Shown: positions 1-9,134 of the stretch, piece by piece
How positions within the stretch are numbered: position 1 is the first letter of the stretch
Layout of the letters: each line of letters begins with the position of its first letter
Origin: Alphaproteobacteria bacterium
GTDB lineage: Bacteria; Pseudomonadota; Gammaproteobacteria; Burkholderiales; Burkholderiaceae_C
Reading direction: 5' to 3'
Length of the DNA: 64,000 nt
NCBI GenBank assembly: GCA_030054175.1
Contig: JASGCM010000004.1
Location: 102,053 to 166,052 of the forward strand
The notes under the pieces: model-generated
What the model saw: the letters and a program-made list of their open reading frames with translations, nothing else
What the model was told of the DNA's origin: nothing
Database searches by the model: none
Position numbers and translations under genes: made by a program

Positions 1-14
1 GGGCAAGTCGAGCC

Positions 15-299
15 ATGGGGCACGATGACCCTATGGCGATTTTGCATGTTTATTGTCAACCTGGCGCGCGCCAGACCCAATGGGCGGGTTGGCACGATGG
101 TCGCCCCAAATTGCAACTGAAAGCGTCGCCCGTTGACGGGGCGGCCAATCAGGCGCTGATCGAGTTCTTGGCGCAGTGGCTGAGACTGCCCAAAAGCCGC
201 GTCAGCATTCAATCCGGCCAGCAAAGCCACTTCAAGCGTCTGAGCATTGAAGGCTTGGATGAAGCCGAGTTGCAGCGCAACTTGCCGCCAAGCGAATGA
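15..299 (+). CDS. DUF167 (YggU-type) small protein
   Basis: A protein of about 94 residues with the DUF167 layout: an N-terminal strand (ILHVYCQPGARQ), the family hallmark SPVDGAANQALIEFLA, and a C-terminal basic stretch (SGQQSHFKRLSIEG). The family's biochemical role is not established. The frame stays open to the left window edge, so the start could lie outside. ATG at 15 and ATG at 33 are both possible, the second giving 88 residues close to the conserved core. It converges with the DUF1330 gene, whose stop abuts it. Confidence 0.85.
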   Translation: MGHDDPMAILHVYCQPGARQTQWAGWHDGRPKLQLKASPVDGAANQALIEFLAQWLRLPKSRVSIQSGQQSHFKRLSIEGLDEAELQRNLPPSE

Positions 300-593
300 T
301 CAGGCACCTTCGACGAAGCGCATGTCGCGAATGACCGCGCCCGGGGTGAGTTTGGACAGGGCCTCTTGATAGCCGGCGCTCTTGTATGCGGCATCGGCAG
401 CAGCCAGGCTGTCGAATTCGATGATGACCACGCGTTGCATTTGGCCATGCTCTTTGATCAGCGAGGGCATCCCGCGCACCAGAAATTTTCCACCGGCGGC
501 GGCAATCGAGGGACCAGCCAACTGTGCGTAAGCGGCCAGCGCTTCGGGATTGTTGATGGCTTGGTAGGTGGTGACCCAATAGGCTTTCGGCAT
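300..593 (-). CDS. DUF1330 domain protein
   Basis: 97 residues starting MPKAYWVTTYQ, the typical N-terminus of DUF1330 (dimeric alpha/beta barrel fold) proteins, with the conserved YAQLAGPSIAAAGGKFLVRG segment and a VVIIEFDSLAAADAAYKSAGY core. Such proteins are small and cytoplasmic, with no firmly established reaction. The gene is a single cistron. GAGAGGAGT lies upstream of the ATG on the minus strand and serves as ribosome binding site. Confidence 0.88.
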   Translation of the reverse strand: MPKAYWVTTYQAINNPEALAAYAQLAGPSIAAAGGKFLVRGMPSLIKEHGQMQRVVIIEFDSLAAADAAYKSAGYQEALSKLTPGAVIRDMRFVEGA

Positions 594-665
594 GTTCGAC
601 TCCTCTCAAAAGTCCGATGATGCCATGATGTCGCCGGGGTGATGGCTCACCTGCGTGACACCCCC

Positions 666-695
666 CATAATGATCAAATTGTCATCAAGAGGAGT
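666..695 (+). promoter_or_regulatory. Leader element shared with the cupin gene at 54.7 kb
   Basis: The 30 bases before the TPP-enzyme operon begin with CATAATGATCA (resembling a -10 element) and end with CAAGAGGAGT (the ribosome binding site), the two blocks starting 20 bases apart. The leader of the cupin gene at 54730-54759 has the same two blocks at the same spacing, with 25 of 30 positions identical. This may be a shared promoter and translation start region; no clear -35 is seen in either copy. Confidence 0.4.
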
Positions 696-700
696 TTGGC

Positions 701-1237
701 ATGTCCGAAGTCGTGAGCCCCGCGCCGGCGTGGCAGGAGAGTATTTTTCAAAGCCTCAAGCAGGCGAATGTGCGCCAAGTGGCTTATGTGCCCGACGCAG
801 GCCATGCCCATGTGATCCGACGCGTGCAAGCCGACAAACAGATGCGCGACATCGTCCTGACCACCGAAGAAGAAGGCGTGGCCTTGGCCACCGGCGCCTG
901 GTTGGGTGGTGAGCGCGCCGTGTTGCTGATGCAAAGCAGCGGCGTGGGCAACTGCATCAACATGTTCTCGCTGCTGCAAAGCTGCCGCATTCCGTTTCTC
1001 ACCCTGGTCACCATGCGTGGCGAGTACGCCGAGTTCAACAACTGGCAATGCCCCATGGGTGAGGCCACTCCGGCTGCGCTCGAGCTGATGGGCTTCAAAG
1101 TGATGCGCGCCAATGACCCCGCCGAAGTCGAAGATCTGATTGGAGCGGCGCTGGACGCCGCCTTTGAAGGGGGCCAGCAAGTGGCCCTTTTGTTGTCACA
1201 GCGGCTGATTGGTCGCAAAAAATGGATCGCCAAGTGA
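701..1237 (+). CDS. Thiamine-diphosphate enzyme, Pyr-domain (alpha) subunit
   Basis: 178 residues forming the N-terminal (Pyr) half of a ThDP-dependent decarboxylase, similar in size and layout to sulfopyruvate decarboxylase ComD or the N-terminal half of phosphonopyruvate decarboxylase. Visible motifs: YVPDAGHAHVIRRV, the catalytic-glutamate segment TTEEEGVALATGAWLGG (residues about 55-71) and QSSGVGNCINMFSLL. The partner PP-domain is the next gene, so the two subunits should assemble into one active site. The substrate (a 2-oxo acid) cannot be read from sequence, and no phosphonate or sulfolactate genes lie nearby. A good ribosome binding site (AAGAGGAG) precedes the ATG. Confidence 0.8.
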   Translation: MSEVVSPAPAWQESIFQSLKQANVRQVAYVPDAGHAHVIRRVQADKQMRDIVLTTEEEGVALATGAWLGGERAVLLMQSSGVGNCINMFSLLQSCRIPFLTLVTMRGEYAEFNNWQCPMGEATPAALELMGFKVMRANDPAEVEDLIGAALDAAFEGGQQVALLLSQRLIGRKKWIAK

Positions 1238-1251
1238 TCGAGAGGCCCACC

Positions 1252-1863
1252 ATGAATACCCCTCAAAACCACAACCCCAGTCGCCTGGGGAGCATCGACC
1301 GGCGCGAATTTGTGGCCGAACTGCTGGCGGGAACACCCGACGCCTTGGTCATCACCGGACTAGGCTCGCCCACCTATGACGTCTACGCCAGTGGAGACCG
1401 CGATCGCTACTTTTACCTGTGGGGCGCCATGGGCGGTGCCCTGCCCTTGGGTTTGGGTCTGGCGCTGGCACAGCCGCAGCGCCCGGTGCTGGTCATCACC
1501 GGCGACGGCGAGCAGCTGATGGGCATGGGTGCCATGGCCACTGCAGCCGCTCAACAGCCCAATAACCTGTCGGTGGTGGTGCTCGACAATGGTCACTTTG
1601 GCGAAACTGGCAAGCAGCGCAGCCACACCAGCCTGGGCACCCGGTTGGTCGAAGTGGCCAAGGCTTGCGGCATTGTCCGTTCGCGGGAGATTTTTCAATT
1701 GTCCGAATTCAAAACTTTGGCCCAAGACATCAACGCCCGCCAGGGACTGCTGTTTGCCCAGGTGCACATCAAGCAAGATGACCTGCCCCGAGCCCTGCCC
1801 ACCCGCGACGGCACATTTTTGAAAAACCGCCTGCGCCAGCATCTGGGACATCCTTTGGTATGA
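1252..1863 (+). CDS. Thiamine-diphosphate enzyme, PP-domain (beta) subunit
   Basis: About 203 residues with the ThDP/Mg binding motif GDGEQLMGMG followed about 27 residues later by VVLDNGHFGETG, the GDG-X-N signature of the C-terminal PP domain. It complements the Pyr-domain protein directly upstream, like the ComDE pair of sulfopyruvate decarboxylase. ATG at 1252 is preferred because GAGAGG lies just before it; ATG at 1222 would overlap the upstream gene and add a poorly conserved extension. The pair is co-transcribed. Subunit role is confident, substrate unknown. Confidence 0.82.
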   Translation: MNTPQNHNPSRLGSIDRREFVAELLAGTPDALVITGLGSPTYDVYASGDRDRYFYLWGAMGGALPLGLGLALAQPQRPVLVITGDGEQLMGMGAMATAAAQQPNNLSVVVLDNGHFGETGKQRSHTSLGTRLVEVAKACGIVRSREIFQLSEFKTLAQDINARQGLLFAQVHIKQDDLPRALPTRDGTFLKNRLRQHLGHPLV

Positions 1864-1942
1864 ATGCAGGGTAAAAACGACTATTCACCATCTGACTTTG
1901 GGTATAGAGTTGAATGGTTTTGGTCTTTCACACACCCATGTC

Positions 1943-2536
1943 ATGACTCAACTGTTGCTGGGCTTGTTGCTTTTTTTAGGCATCCACTCCATGCGGGTCT
2001 TCATGCCCGGCTTGCGCATGCGTCTTATGACGGCCTGGGGCACTCTGCCCTTCAAGGGGGTGTATTCGGTCATCTCACTGGTGGGTCTGTGGGTGCTGAT
2101 TCAAGGCTATGCCGCAGCCAAGACGTTGCCCTATGAATTGTGGTCACCGCCCTTTTTCCTGCGCCACCTCAGTGTGTTGTTGATGTGGCCGGCCACGGTG
2201 CTGGTGATTGCGGCCTATGTACCCGGCAACGGCATCCGGGCCAAGTTACGCCATCCGATGACGCTGGGGATCAAAATCTGGGCCTTGGCGCATTTGCTTT
2301 GCAATGGCCACATCGCCGATGTATTGCTGTTTGGCACCTTGTTGATTTGGGCGGTTCTGATCTATCGCAACGCCCGCCGCGAAGACCGCTCGAACATGGT
2401 GGGCGTGATGCGCAGCACCAACCCCTTGGTTAACTTGGGCACCCTCATTGCCCTGTTGGCTGGCACCGGAGTTTGGTTGTGGTTGGCGTTAGGTGGTGGA
2501 CATTTGGCCCTGATTGGGGTCAGCCCGATGGGTTGA
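1943..2536 (+). CDS. NnrU family membrane protein
   Basis: About 197 residues, strongly hydrophobic with five or six predicted membrane segments, starting MTQLLLGLLLFLGIHSMRV. The family hallmark HLLCNGHIADVLLFG near residue 125 and the RHPMTLGIKIWALAH segment identify NnrU, linked in denitrifiers to nitric-oxide-reductase accessory functions and common as an orphan in betaproteobacteria. An upstream in-frame ATG at 1898 exists, but the membrane segment begins at 1943. Its 3' end overlaps the convergent CorC-like gene by 48 bp. No denitrification genes are nearby. Confidence 0.83.
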   Translation: MTQLLLGLLLFLGIHSMRVFMPGLRMRLMTAWGTLPFKGVYSVISLVGLWVLIQGYAAAKTLPYELWSPPFFLRHLSVLLMWPATVLVIAAYVPGNGIRAKLRHPMTLGIKIWALAHLLCNGHIADVLLFGTLLIWAVLIYRNARREDRSNMVGVMRSTNPLVNLGTLIALLAGTGVWLWLALGGGHLALIGVSPMG

Positions 2537-3832
2537 TGTGGCCCGCAGCCGATCGATGCGTCGCCCCTCTAAAGCCAACACCTCCAACTGCCAATCGGCG
2601 CACTCGACCCGCTCGCCCACTTCGGGTAAGCGCCCCAGCAAAGACAAAAATAGACCTGCGACGGTGTTGTAGCGGTCTTTGCTTTCATCGGGCAGGTCTT
2701 GCTCGATGCCCAACTGGTGCTTGAACTCGATGATGGGCATGGCACCATCAAGCAACCAATTGCCATCAGTCTCCCGGGTGGCCCAAGCGTTGTCGTCTGC
2801 GGCCTGCCCCACCCATTCGCCGGTAATGGCTTCGAGCAAATCACGTGGCGTCATGAGACCTTGTACTACGCCATACTCGTCAACCACCAACACCACTCGG
2901 GCCATGGCCGGCGCCTGACGTTGGGCGTTGGGGCGGCGGAACTGCTCCAATAAATCCAAACCACTGAGCGTCTCGGGAATGAAGGCGACAGGCTGCGCCA
3001 ACTGCCCCAACGCCAATGTGTCGTCGTCTTGTTGCAGCAAATCGGCCAGACTGACCAAGCCAAGCACATCATCCAATCCACCCCGACATACCGGGTACCA
3101 GGAATGCGATGGGCGATGGCGCAACTGTAACAAGGCTTGTGAAACCGACTCTTCGTGATCAAGCCAAACGATGCCGGTGCGTGGCACCATCAGCGAAGAC
3201 AGCGGCCGATCGTCCAGGTGAAACACATTGCGCACCATCTGATGCTCTTGCTGTTCGATCACGCCGGCGTCAACGCCCTCGCTCAGGCTGGCACGGATCT
3301 CCTCTTCGGTCACCGATGACTCGGCTCGGGTGTCGACGCGCATCAGGTGCAAAGTCATGCTGGTCAATAAGCTCAGCAATGCCACCAAAGGGCGCGTGAG
3401 CCAGGCCAACTTCTCCATCGCTGGGGACACCCAACGGGCCACAGTTTCCGGATAAATCTGGGCGATGCGCTTGGGTACCAACTCGCCAAACACGATGGTG
3501 ATGCAGGTGATGAGACCCACGACCAAGGCGGTGGCCAACACATCGGCCCAGTTTGCGGCCACCCCCCACTCGACCAATGCGCGTGACAGACCCTGGCTGA
3601 ATGCCGCTTCACCGACGATGCCATTGAGCACGCCGATCGAGGTGATGCCAATCTGGATGGAGGACAAAAAGCGGGTCGGCTGATCCATCAGGCGCAAGGC
3701 AGCAGCCGCACGCTCGTCCCCCATCTCGCTCATGGTCAACAAACGCACGCGCCGACTGGCCGACAAAGCCATCTCGGAGAGCGCAAACAAGCCGTTGAGC
3801 AAGGTGAGAAAAATGATCAGTAAAAAATCCAC
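2489..3832 (-). CDS. CorC/HlyC family transporter-associated protein (CNNM + CBS)
   Basis: 447 residues: an N-terminal CNNM (DUF21) membrane domain with four hydrophobic segments (FLLIIFLTLLNGLFALSEMA at the start), a central CBS pair (MVPRTGIVWLDHEESV and the VLGLVSLADLL region), then a C-terminal CorC_HlyC domain (DGAMPIIEFKHQLGIEQDLP). Members of this family take part in Mg/Co ion handling, and the historical 'hemolysin' label is usually misleading. It starts at 3832, divergent from apaH, so the two share a short promoter region. Confidence 0.88.
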   Translation of the reverse strand: MDFLLIIFLTLLNGLFALSEMALSASRRVRLLTMSEMGDERAAAALRLMDQPTRFLSSIQIGITSIGVLNGIVGEAAFSQGLSRALVEWGVAANWADVLATALVVGLITCITIVFGELVPKRIAQIYPETVARWVSPAMEKLAWLTRPLVALLSLLTSMTLHLMRVDTRAESSVTEEEIRASLSEGVDAGVIEQQEHQMVRNVFHLDDRPLSSLMVPRTGIVWLDHEESVSQALLQLRHRPSHSWYPVCRGGLDDVLGLVSLADLLQQDDDTLALGQLAQPVAFIPETLSGLDLLEQFRRPNAQRQAPAMARVVLVVDEYGVVQGLMTPRDLLEAITGEWVGQAADDNAWATRETDGNWLLDGAMPIIEFKHQLGIEQDLPDESKDRYNTVAGLFLSLLGRLPEVGERVECADWQLEVLALEGRRIDRLRATSTHRADPNQGQMSTT

Positions 3833-3870
3833 GGTCGATGACCCTTCCTCTTTTCAACGACAATTGTCCC

Positions 3871-4731
3871 ATGGCAACGTATTGGGTGGGTGATTTACAG
3901 GGATGCAACGCCTCTTTGGGGTATTTGCTCGACCAACTGGGTTTTTCCGCCAGTCGAGATCGGTTGGTGGTTTTGGGTGACCTGATCAACCGAGGCCCCG
4001 ACAACGCCGGGGTACTCGACCGACTGATCGCTTTGAGTGACAGCGCCACCTGCCTGCTGGGCAACCATGATTTGTTCGTGCTGGCGGCATACCACGGGGT
4101 CAAAAAGCTCAAACGCAGCGACACCGCGCGCCTGCTATTTGACCTTCCCCAAGCCCCGGCCTGGATGGACTGGTTGGCACACCGCGACATGGCGCGTTTC
4201 GAATCGGGCTGCTTGTTGGTCCACGCCGGCGTGCTGCCCGGCTGGGATCTGACCCAAACACTGCAATGCGCCAGGGAAGTCGAAACTGCCCTGCGTGGCC
4301 CGCTGCGCCCTGAGTTGTTGCATCAGATGTTTGGTCATGAGCCTTTGGGCTGGCGCGATGACCTGGGTCAGCCCGAGCGTTGGCGGGTGACGGTCAACGC
4401 CCTGACGCGCTTGCGCTTTTGCTCTGCGCAGGGCGAAATGGAGTTCGCCACCAAAGAGGGGCCAGGCTCGGCACCGCCGGGTTTCATGCCCTGGTTTGAT
4501 GTACCGGGTCGCCGCACAGCGGACACACCGGTGGTGTTTGGCCATTGGTCTACTGTGGGCGGTTTGTGCCGCCCGAACTTGGCTTGTCTGGATACGGGCT
4601 GCCTGTGGGGCAGGAGTCTGAGTGCCTTGCGGGTGCCTGCCAACTGGGATGGGGCGAAGCCTCCAGATTTGAGCGGATGGGAATGGATTTCGGTACCGGC
4701 TGATCCGGCCGATGTGATTCCTTTGAAATGA
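3871..4731 (+). CDS. apaH: Symmetrical bis(5'-nucleosyl)-tetraphosphatase
   Basis: Hydrolyses Ap4A to two ADP, clearing this alarmone from the cytoplasm. 286 residues from MATYWVGDLQGCNASLG, with the metallophosphatase signatures GDLQG, GDLINRGPDN and GNHDLFVLAA in order, and the late histidine block VVFGHWSTVGG. ATG at 3871 is preferred over 3838 because family members begin two or three residues before the first strand. The downstream GDT1-type gene follows within 16 bases, probably on the same transcript. Confidence 0.92.
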   Translation: MATYWVGDLQGCNASLGYLLDQLGFSASRDRLVVLGDLINRGPDNAGVLDRLIALSDSATCLLGNHDLFVLAAYHGVKKLKRSDTARLLFDLPQAPAWMDWLAHRDMARFESGCLLVHAGVLPGWDLTQTLQCAREVETALRGPLRPELLHQMFGHEPLGWRDDLGQPERWRVTVNALTRLRFCSAQGEMEFATKEGPGSAPPGFMPWFDVPGRRTADTPVVFGHWSTVGGLCRPNLACLDTGCLWGRSLSALRVPANWDGAKPPDLSGWEWISVPADPADVIPLK

Positions 4732-4746
4732 ATGAGGGGGATTGAA

Positions 4747-5331
4747 ATGAGTTGGGATGCATTGTGGGTCTCGACCGGCGTCGTCACGCTGGCCGAAATG
4801 GGCGATAAAACGCAGTTGTTGGCTTTCATCTTGGCCGCGCGCTTCAAAAAACCCGTACCCATCATTTTGGGCATCTTGCTGGCTACCTTGGTCAACCACG
4901 GGCTGGCCGGTGCCTTGGGCAGTTGGATCACCAGCGTGCTCAGCCCGGTGGTGTTGCGCTGGGTGCTGGGCTTGTCCTTCATCGCGATGGCGGCCTGGAC
5001 GCTGATCCCCGATAAGATCGAAGAGGAAGAAACCCAGATCGCTCAGCGCTGGGGCGTGTTTGGGGCGACCCTGATCACATTCTTTTTGGCTGAGATGGGC
5101 GACAAAACCCAGATCGCCACGGTGGCCATGGCCGCGCACTATGCCACCCCGATCTTGGTGGTGATCGGCACCACAATGGGCATGCTGATTGCCGACGTTC
5201 CAGCCGTCTTCGTGGGGGACAAGTTGACCGACAAAATCCCGATGCGTCTGGTTCACGGTGTGGCTGCGGCCATCTTTGCCACGCTGGGAGTGGCGACTTT
5301 GATGGGGGCCGGAGCCGATCTGGGTTTATAA
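4747..5331 (+). CDS. TMEM165/GDT1 (UPF0016) family cation transporter
   Basis: 194 residues with six predicted membrane helices in two homologous halves, each carrying the family motif E-x-G-D-K-T (TLAEMGDKTQLL near residue 17 and LAEMGDKTQIA near residue 115). Members export Mn2+ and related divalent cations; bacterial members such as MneA act in manganese efflux. The start at 4747 skips a short leader (ATG-like codon at 4732) and follows GAGGGGG. No manganese riboswitch fits in the 15-base gap after apaH. A strong terminator follows. Confidence 0.88.
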   Translation: MSWDALWVSTGVVTLAEMGDKTQLLAFILAARFKKPVPIILGILLATLVNHGLAGALGSWITSVLSPVVLRWVLGLSFIAMAAWTLIPDKIEEEETQIAQRWGVFGATLITFFLAEMGDKTQIATVAMAAHYATPILVVIGTTMGMLIADVPAVFVGDKLTDKIPMRLVHGVAAAIFATLGVATLMGAGADLGL

Positions 5332-5339
5332 GCCGCCCA

Positions 5340-5361
5340 CCCCCACTTGGGGGATTTTTTT
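5340..5361 (+). terminator. Rho-independent terminator after GDT1-type gene
   Basis: A CCCCC / GGGGG stem with a four-base loop (ACTT) followed by A and seven T's, nine bases after the GDT1-type stop codon. It closes the apaH-GDT1 transcript. Confidence 0.85.
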
Positions 5362-5428
5362 CAGGACAGGGTTTGGGGGTATCTCATAGGCGCTTGCCCA
5401 CCCCCTTTTGTACTGGTCAAATGCGCGC

Positions 5429-6753
5429 ATGTCGAGCAAGCCTGAACACCAATCTCTGCCTGCCCGCGACGCTCAAGCCGTGGTGCATGGCCTGACCAAT
5501 TTGTCCGTCCACGCCGAGCGCGGGGCCAGCGTCATCGAATCCGGCCACGGCGTGTGGGTGCGTGACATTGAGGGGCGCGAATACATCGAGGCCATGTCGG
5601 GATTGTGGTGCATCGCCCTGGGCTATGGCAACGAACGTCTGGCCGATGTGGCTCATCGCCAGATGAAGCAACTGGCCTATTACCACCTGACGAATCACAA
5701 GAGTCACCCACCGGTCATCGCCTTGGCCGAAAAACTGCTTTCGATCGCCCCAGCGCCCATGTCCAGGATCTGGTTCGCCAGTACCGGTTCGGAAGCCAAT
5801 GACTGTGCGGCCCGCCTGAGTTGGTATTTTTGGAATGCGATGGGACAGCCGCAAAAGCGCCAATTCATCGCCCACAAACTGTGGCCTACCATGGCAACAC
5901 GATCGCCTCGGCCAGCCTGTCGGGTGTCAGCTATGCGCACGATCGATTCAACCTGCCCCTGCCCGGCTTTCATCATGTGACCACGCCGCACTACACCCGA
6001 CACGGCCAACCCGGCGAGAGCGAAGAGGCCTTCAGCGACCGCCTGATTGCCGACATCGAGCGCTTGATCGAACAACAAGGTGCGCACACCATCGCCGCTT
6101 TTTTCACCGAGCCAGTGATGGGTGCGGGCGGCATCGTGGTCACGCCGGCACGCTATTACGAGCGTTTGCAAGCCTTGCTGAAAAAGCACAATATCTTATT
6201 GGTATGTGACGAAGTGGTCACCGCATTTGGCCGCACGAGTGAGATGTTTGGTTCAACCACCATGAATCTGCAATCCGATTTGCTGATCTGCGCCAAAGCG
6301 CTGTCCAGCGCATACATACCCATCTCGGCGCTGATGATCGGCCCACGCGTGTACGAGGCCATTGAACGCCAAAGCGGCGAGTTGGGGCTGTTTGGGCTGA
6401 CCATGACCTACTCGGGCCATCCGGTGGCCTCTGCGGTCGCTCTCGAGACCCTGAAGATTTACGAAGAAGAGCGCATCGTTGACCATGTTCGCTCGGTCTC
6501 GCCCGCGTTCTTGGGTGGTTTGCATGCCCGATCTGGCCACCCGATGGTCAAAGAGGTGCGTGGCATCGGCTTGCTGGCCGGCGTGGAACAGGTGGCTGGC
6601 CGGGAGCGCTACTGCGCCCGCATCGCCGAAAAGGAGGGGCTGATTGTGCGCGCCATCGGCGACACCATTGCTTTTTGCCCGCCACTGATCATCAGCGAAG
6701 CCGAGGTGCAGTCGCTGCTGGAGCGATTCAACCGCGCGCTGGACAGGCTTTAA
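5429..6753 (+). pseudogene. Class III PLP aminotransferase, frameshifted
   Basis: Reads as a complete omega-amino-acid:pyruvate-type aminotransferase if one base is restored. Frame 2 codes from MSSKPEHQ through GQPQKRQFIAHK (to about 5878); frame 1 then continues with VAYHGNTIASASLSG to the end. The break sits at an AAA run (5876-5878), and adding one A gives HK-T-VAYHG. The PLP-lysine segment ICAKALSSAYIPISAL and the DEVVTAFGR motif are intact. Both halves are otherwise well conserved, so this may be a homopolymer sequencing error rather than true decay. The substrate is not deducible. Confidence 0.85.
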
Positions 6754-7766
6754 GTGATATCCGACACCCGGATCACCACATTGGCACCGGCCTGGCCCGA
6801 ATCAAGGTAGTCGTGGGCCTGAGCGGTCTCTTCCAACGCAAAAACCCGATCCACATGCTCGACAATCGGGCGTGGCGTTCCGCGCGCGCCCGCTCCACTG
6901 AGCCACAAACAAATGTCAGACAGCGCCGAAAGCAAGGCGTCGGGCTGCAGTTCGTACATGAAAACCCAACGCAGGGTCTGGTTCTTCATCATGAAGGCGT
7001 AAAAGGGCAAAACTGGCGTCGGCTGAGCATCTGAAGCGTAGCAACTGATGACGCCGTGTGGTCGCAGAACCTGCTGGGTGATGGGCAGGTTCTGCCCAAA
7101 GGCCACCTCGATGATGCGGTGTACGCCCTCGCCCTGGGTGATTTGCATCACCTGAGCCGACACATCTTCCTTTTGATAGTTGATGACATGGTCTGCCCCG
7201 GCCAGTCTTGCGCTCTCAGCCTTGGCCGCCGAGCTCACGGTGGCAATCACCTTGGCGCCGCCCCAACGGGCCATTTGAATCGCACAATGGCCCACTGCAC
7301 CTGCGCCACCCTGGACCAGCACAGTCTGACCCACGATCGGGCCATCGGCAAAGAGCGCCCGATGAGCCGTGAGCGCCGGAATGCCCACGCAAGCGCCGTA
7401 AGCCATGCTCACCCGCTGCGGCAAAGGTTGCACCAACTGCACCGGCAACACCACCTCTTCGGCATTGGTGCCATGGGGGCGTTTCCATTGGGCGCTATAA
7501 ACCCATACCCGATCTCCCACCGCCAGCCTTTGAACGCCCGGGCCCAATTCGGCCACCACGCCAGCACCATCGCTGTTGGGGATGATCAGCGGAAAGGCGT
7601 GGGGCTGGCCGTTGAAGCCCTTGCGGCGTTTGATGTCAGACGGGTTCAGGCCCGAGCACGCGAGGCGCACGCGCACCTCGCCGGCGCCAACGGGCGAGCT
7701 GGGCATCTCGCCCACTTCAATCACTTCTTGGGCGGGGCCTTGCCGCCGATACCATGCTGCTTTCAT
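6750..7766 (-). CDS. NADPH:quinone reductase-like MDR family oxidoreductase
   Basis: 338 residues of the zinc-free medium-chain dehydrogenase/reductase family. An N-terminal GroES-like domain (SGLNPSDIKRRKGFNG, IIPNSDGAGVVAELG) is followed by a Rossmann domain with the NADPH motif VQGGAGAVGHCAIQMARW. No catalytic or structural zinc cysteines are visible, consistent with the quinone oxidoreductase (QOR) branch. Expected to be a cytoplasmic NADPH-dependent reductase of quinones or enones. Its stop overlaps the end of the convergent aminotransferase by four bases. Confidence 0.88.
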   Translation of the reverse strand: MKAAWYRRQGPAQEVIEVGEMPSSPVGAGEVRVRLACSGLNPSDIKRRKGFNGQPHAFPLIIPNSDGAGVVAELGPGVQRLAVGDRVWVYSAQWKRPHGTNAEEVVLPVQLVQPLPQRVSMAYGACVGIPALTAHRALFADGPIVGQTVLVQGGAGAVGHCAIQMARWGGAKVIATVSSAAKAESARLAGADHVINYQKEDVSAQVMQITQGEGVHRIIEVAFGQNLPITQQVLRPHGVISCYASDAQPTPVLPFYAFMMKNQTLRWVFMYELQPDALLSALSDICLWLSGAGARGTPRPIVEHVDRVFALEETAQAHDYLDSGQAGANVVIRVSDIT

Positions 7767-7988
7767 TGGACCCTCTGGTCTGTTGTGTAGGGTGGCTGAT
7801 CACTGAGTTCAGTCTATCGAACCTGGGCTTCATCTGCATCAGGGCGAACCAGGGTGAAGGGCCAAGCATTGATGCGATAATGACGGCCATACAAGCTCTT
7901 CGCAAGGTCTCTGATTTATCCGGACTCGTGCAACGCCCCAGCGGCCACCGATTCTGTATGGAATGATCGTTAGACCCCACACGACCCC

Positions 7989-8447
7989 ATGAAACCGAAT
8001 GTACTGATTGCCAGCATCGCCTTGCTGACTGGCACCGCTTTTGCACAAACCATCACTGTCACGGATGCCTGGGTTCGCGCCACGGTCCCCGGCCAGAATG
8101 CCACCGGCGCCTTCATGAAACTGAGGGCCGCTGAAAACGTCCGCCTGATCTCGGTCAGCAGCGCTGCAGCCGGCGTGGTCGAGGTCCATGAAATGAAATT
8201 GGACCAACAAGTGATGCGCATGTCGGCCCTGCCCAACGGGCTCGAGTTGCCTGCCGGCAAAACCGTGGAACTCAAACCCGGTGGCTACCACGTGATGCTG
8301 ATGGACCTGAAGGCCGCATTGCCTGTCGATGGTCAAGTGGCGTTGACACTGATCTTCCAAGACGCCAAGGGCAAGCAGACCCAGCAAGAGTTGAAGGTGC
8401 CTGTCCGCTCCATGGGCGGCGCATCGGCCCATCAGCATAAGCACTGA
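7989..8447 (+). CDS. PCuAC periplasmic copper chaperone
   Basis: 152 residues with a signal peptide (MKPNVLIASIALLTGTAFAQ) and the PCu(A)C domain: DAWVRATVPGQNATGAFM, the ligand block VHEMKLDQQVMRM and the second ligand block GGYHVMLMDL. These His/Met residues bind Cu(I); the family delivers copper to the CuA site of cytochrome c oxidase in the periplasm, usually with SCO proteins. No SCO or oxidase gene is adjacent. A C-terminal His-rich tail (SAHQHKH) could add metal binding. The 220 bp upstream hold only the divergent promoter with the quinone reductase. Confidence 0.9.
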   Translation: MKPNVLIASIALLTGTAFAQTITVTDAWVRATVPGQNATGAFMKLRAAENVRLISVSSAAAGVVEVHEMKLDQQVMRMSALPNGLELPAGKTVELKPGGYHVMLMDLKAALPVDGQVALTLIFQDAKGKQTQQELKVPVRSMGGASAHQHKH

Positions 8448-8545
8448 GCCCCGTCGGCACGAAGGGCCGATGCCACTCTTGATCTCACGCCCCCCCCCTG
8501 AATCTGATGTTCAGAGCCCACCAGAGTGCTGAAGCGGTGGTCACA

Positions 8546-9082
8546 CTAGGGGCATCTTTCAAGACTTGAAGTACTTGGACTGTGGTTCAAAGCAACGCAA
8601 CGCAATTTTCCGGGCAGGCCCGACGCCTGCATCGCAATGTAATCTCGGATCAATGGCGCCGCTTTCCAGGGTCGAACATTGCCGCTCCAGACTGCATTGG
8701 AGACGATATTCCACTGGCCTTCAACGCGCTTCAAAGTGACCACCGCTGGCAGCAACTCGGCGAATTCCGCTTCGGCCAACACCCAGCCCTGATATGCCCA
8801 AACGCCGATGAGCTGGCCCGACATGGATTGCGGCGGACTGTACCCTTGAACCACTGCCCAAACCTGTTGGTGTAGCGGGTGCTCTGCCCCATGGTTGGAC
8901 ACCTCGTTGCAGTCACGAGTCAGGGCATTGAGTTGGTTTTTGACCATACCCACCGCATCTACGGGTCGGCCGTCCACTTCAAGGATCAGTCGCCCGTCAA
9001 ACTTGACCCAACGGACATGGTTGAACACCAATCCGACCCCGAGCAGGACAAGCACCAGCAGCCAAAACCGTTTCTTGATCAT
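8546..9082 (-). CDS. Unrecognised single-pass membrane or exported protein
   Basis: 178 residues with a basic N-terminus and one hydrophobic segment (KRFWLLVLVLLGVGLVF), then a soluble domain rich in Trp and Val (QVWAVVQGYSPPQ, WAYQGWVLAEAEFAELLPAV, VEGQWNIVSNAVWSG). Two cysteines (RDCNEVSNHG and KLRCVALNH) could form a disulfide in the periplasm. I do not recognise a family. Codon usage looks like the neighbours, so it is probably a real gene, anchored in the inner membrane or secreted. Confidence 0.6.
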   Translation of the reverse strand: MIKKRFWLLVLVLLGVGLVFNHVRWVKFDGRLILEVDGRPVDAVGMVKNQLNALTRDCNEVSNHGAEHPLHQQVWAVVQGYSPPQSMSGQLIGVWAYQGWVLAEAEFAELLPAVVTLKRVEGQWNIVSNAVWSGNVRPWKAAPLIRDYIAMQASGLPGKLRCVALNHSPSTSSLERCP

Positions 9083-9134
9083 GCGCAGGTTCTAGGCTAG
9101 CGCTGTGCCGTGCTCCTCAAGAGGAATTTGCGGG

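Noticed and set aside
4732..4746. yybP-ykoY manganese riboswitch before the GDT1-type gene
   Set aside because: The gap to apaH is only 15 bases, too short for the aptamer.
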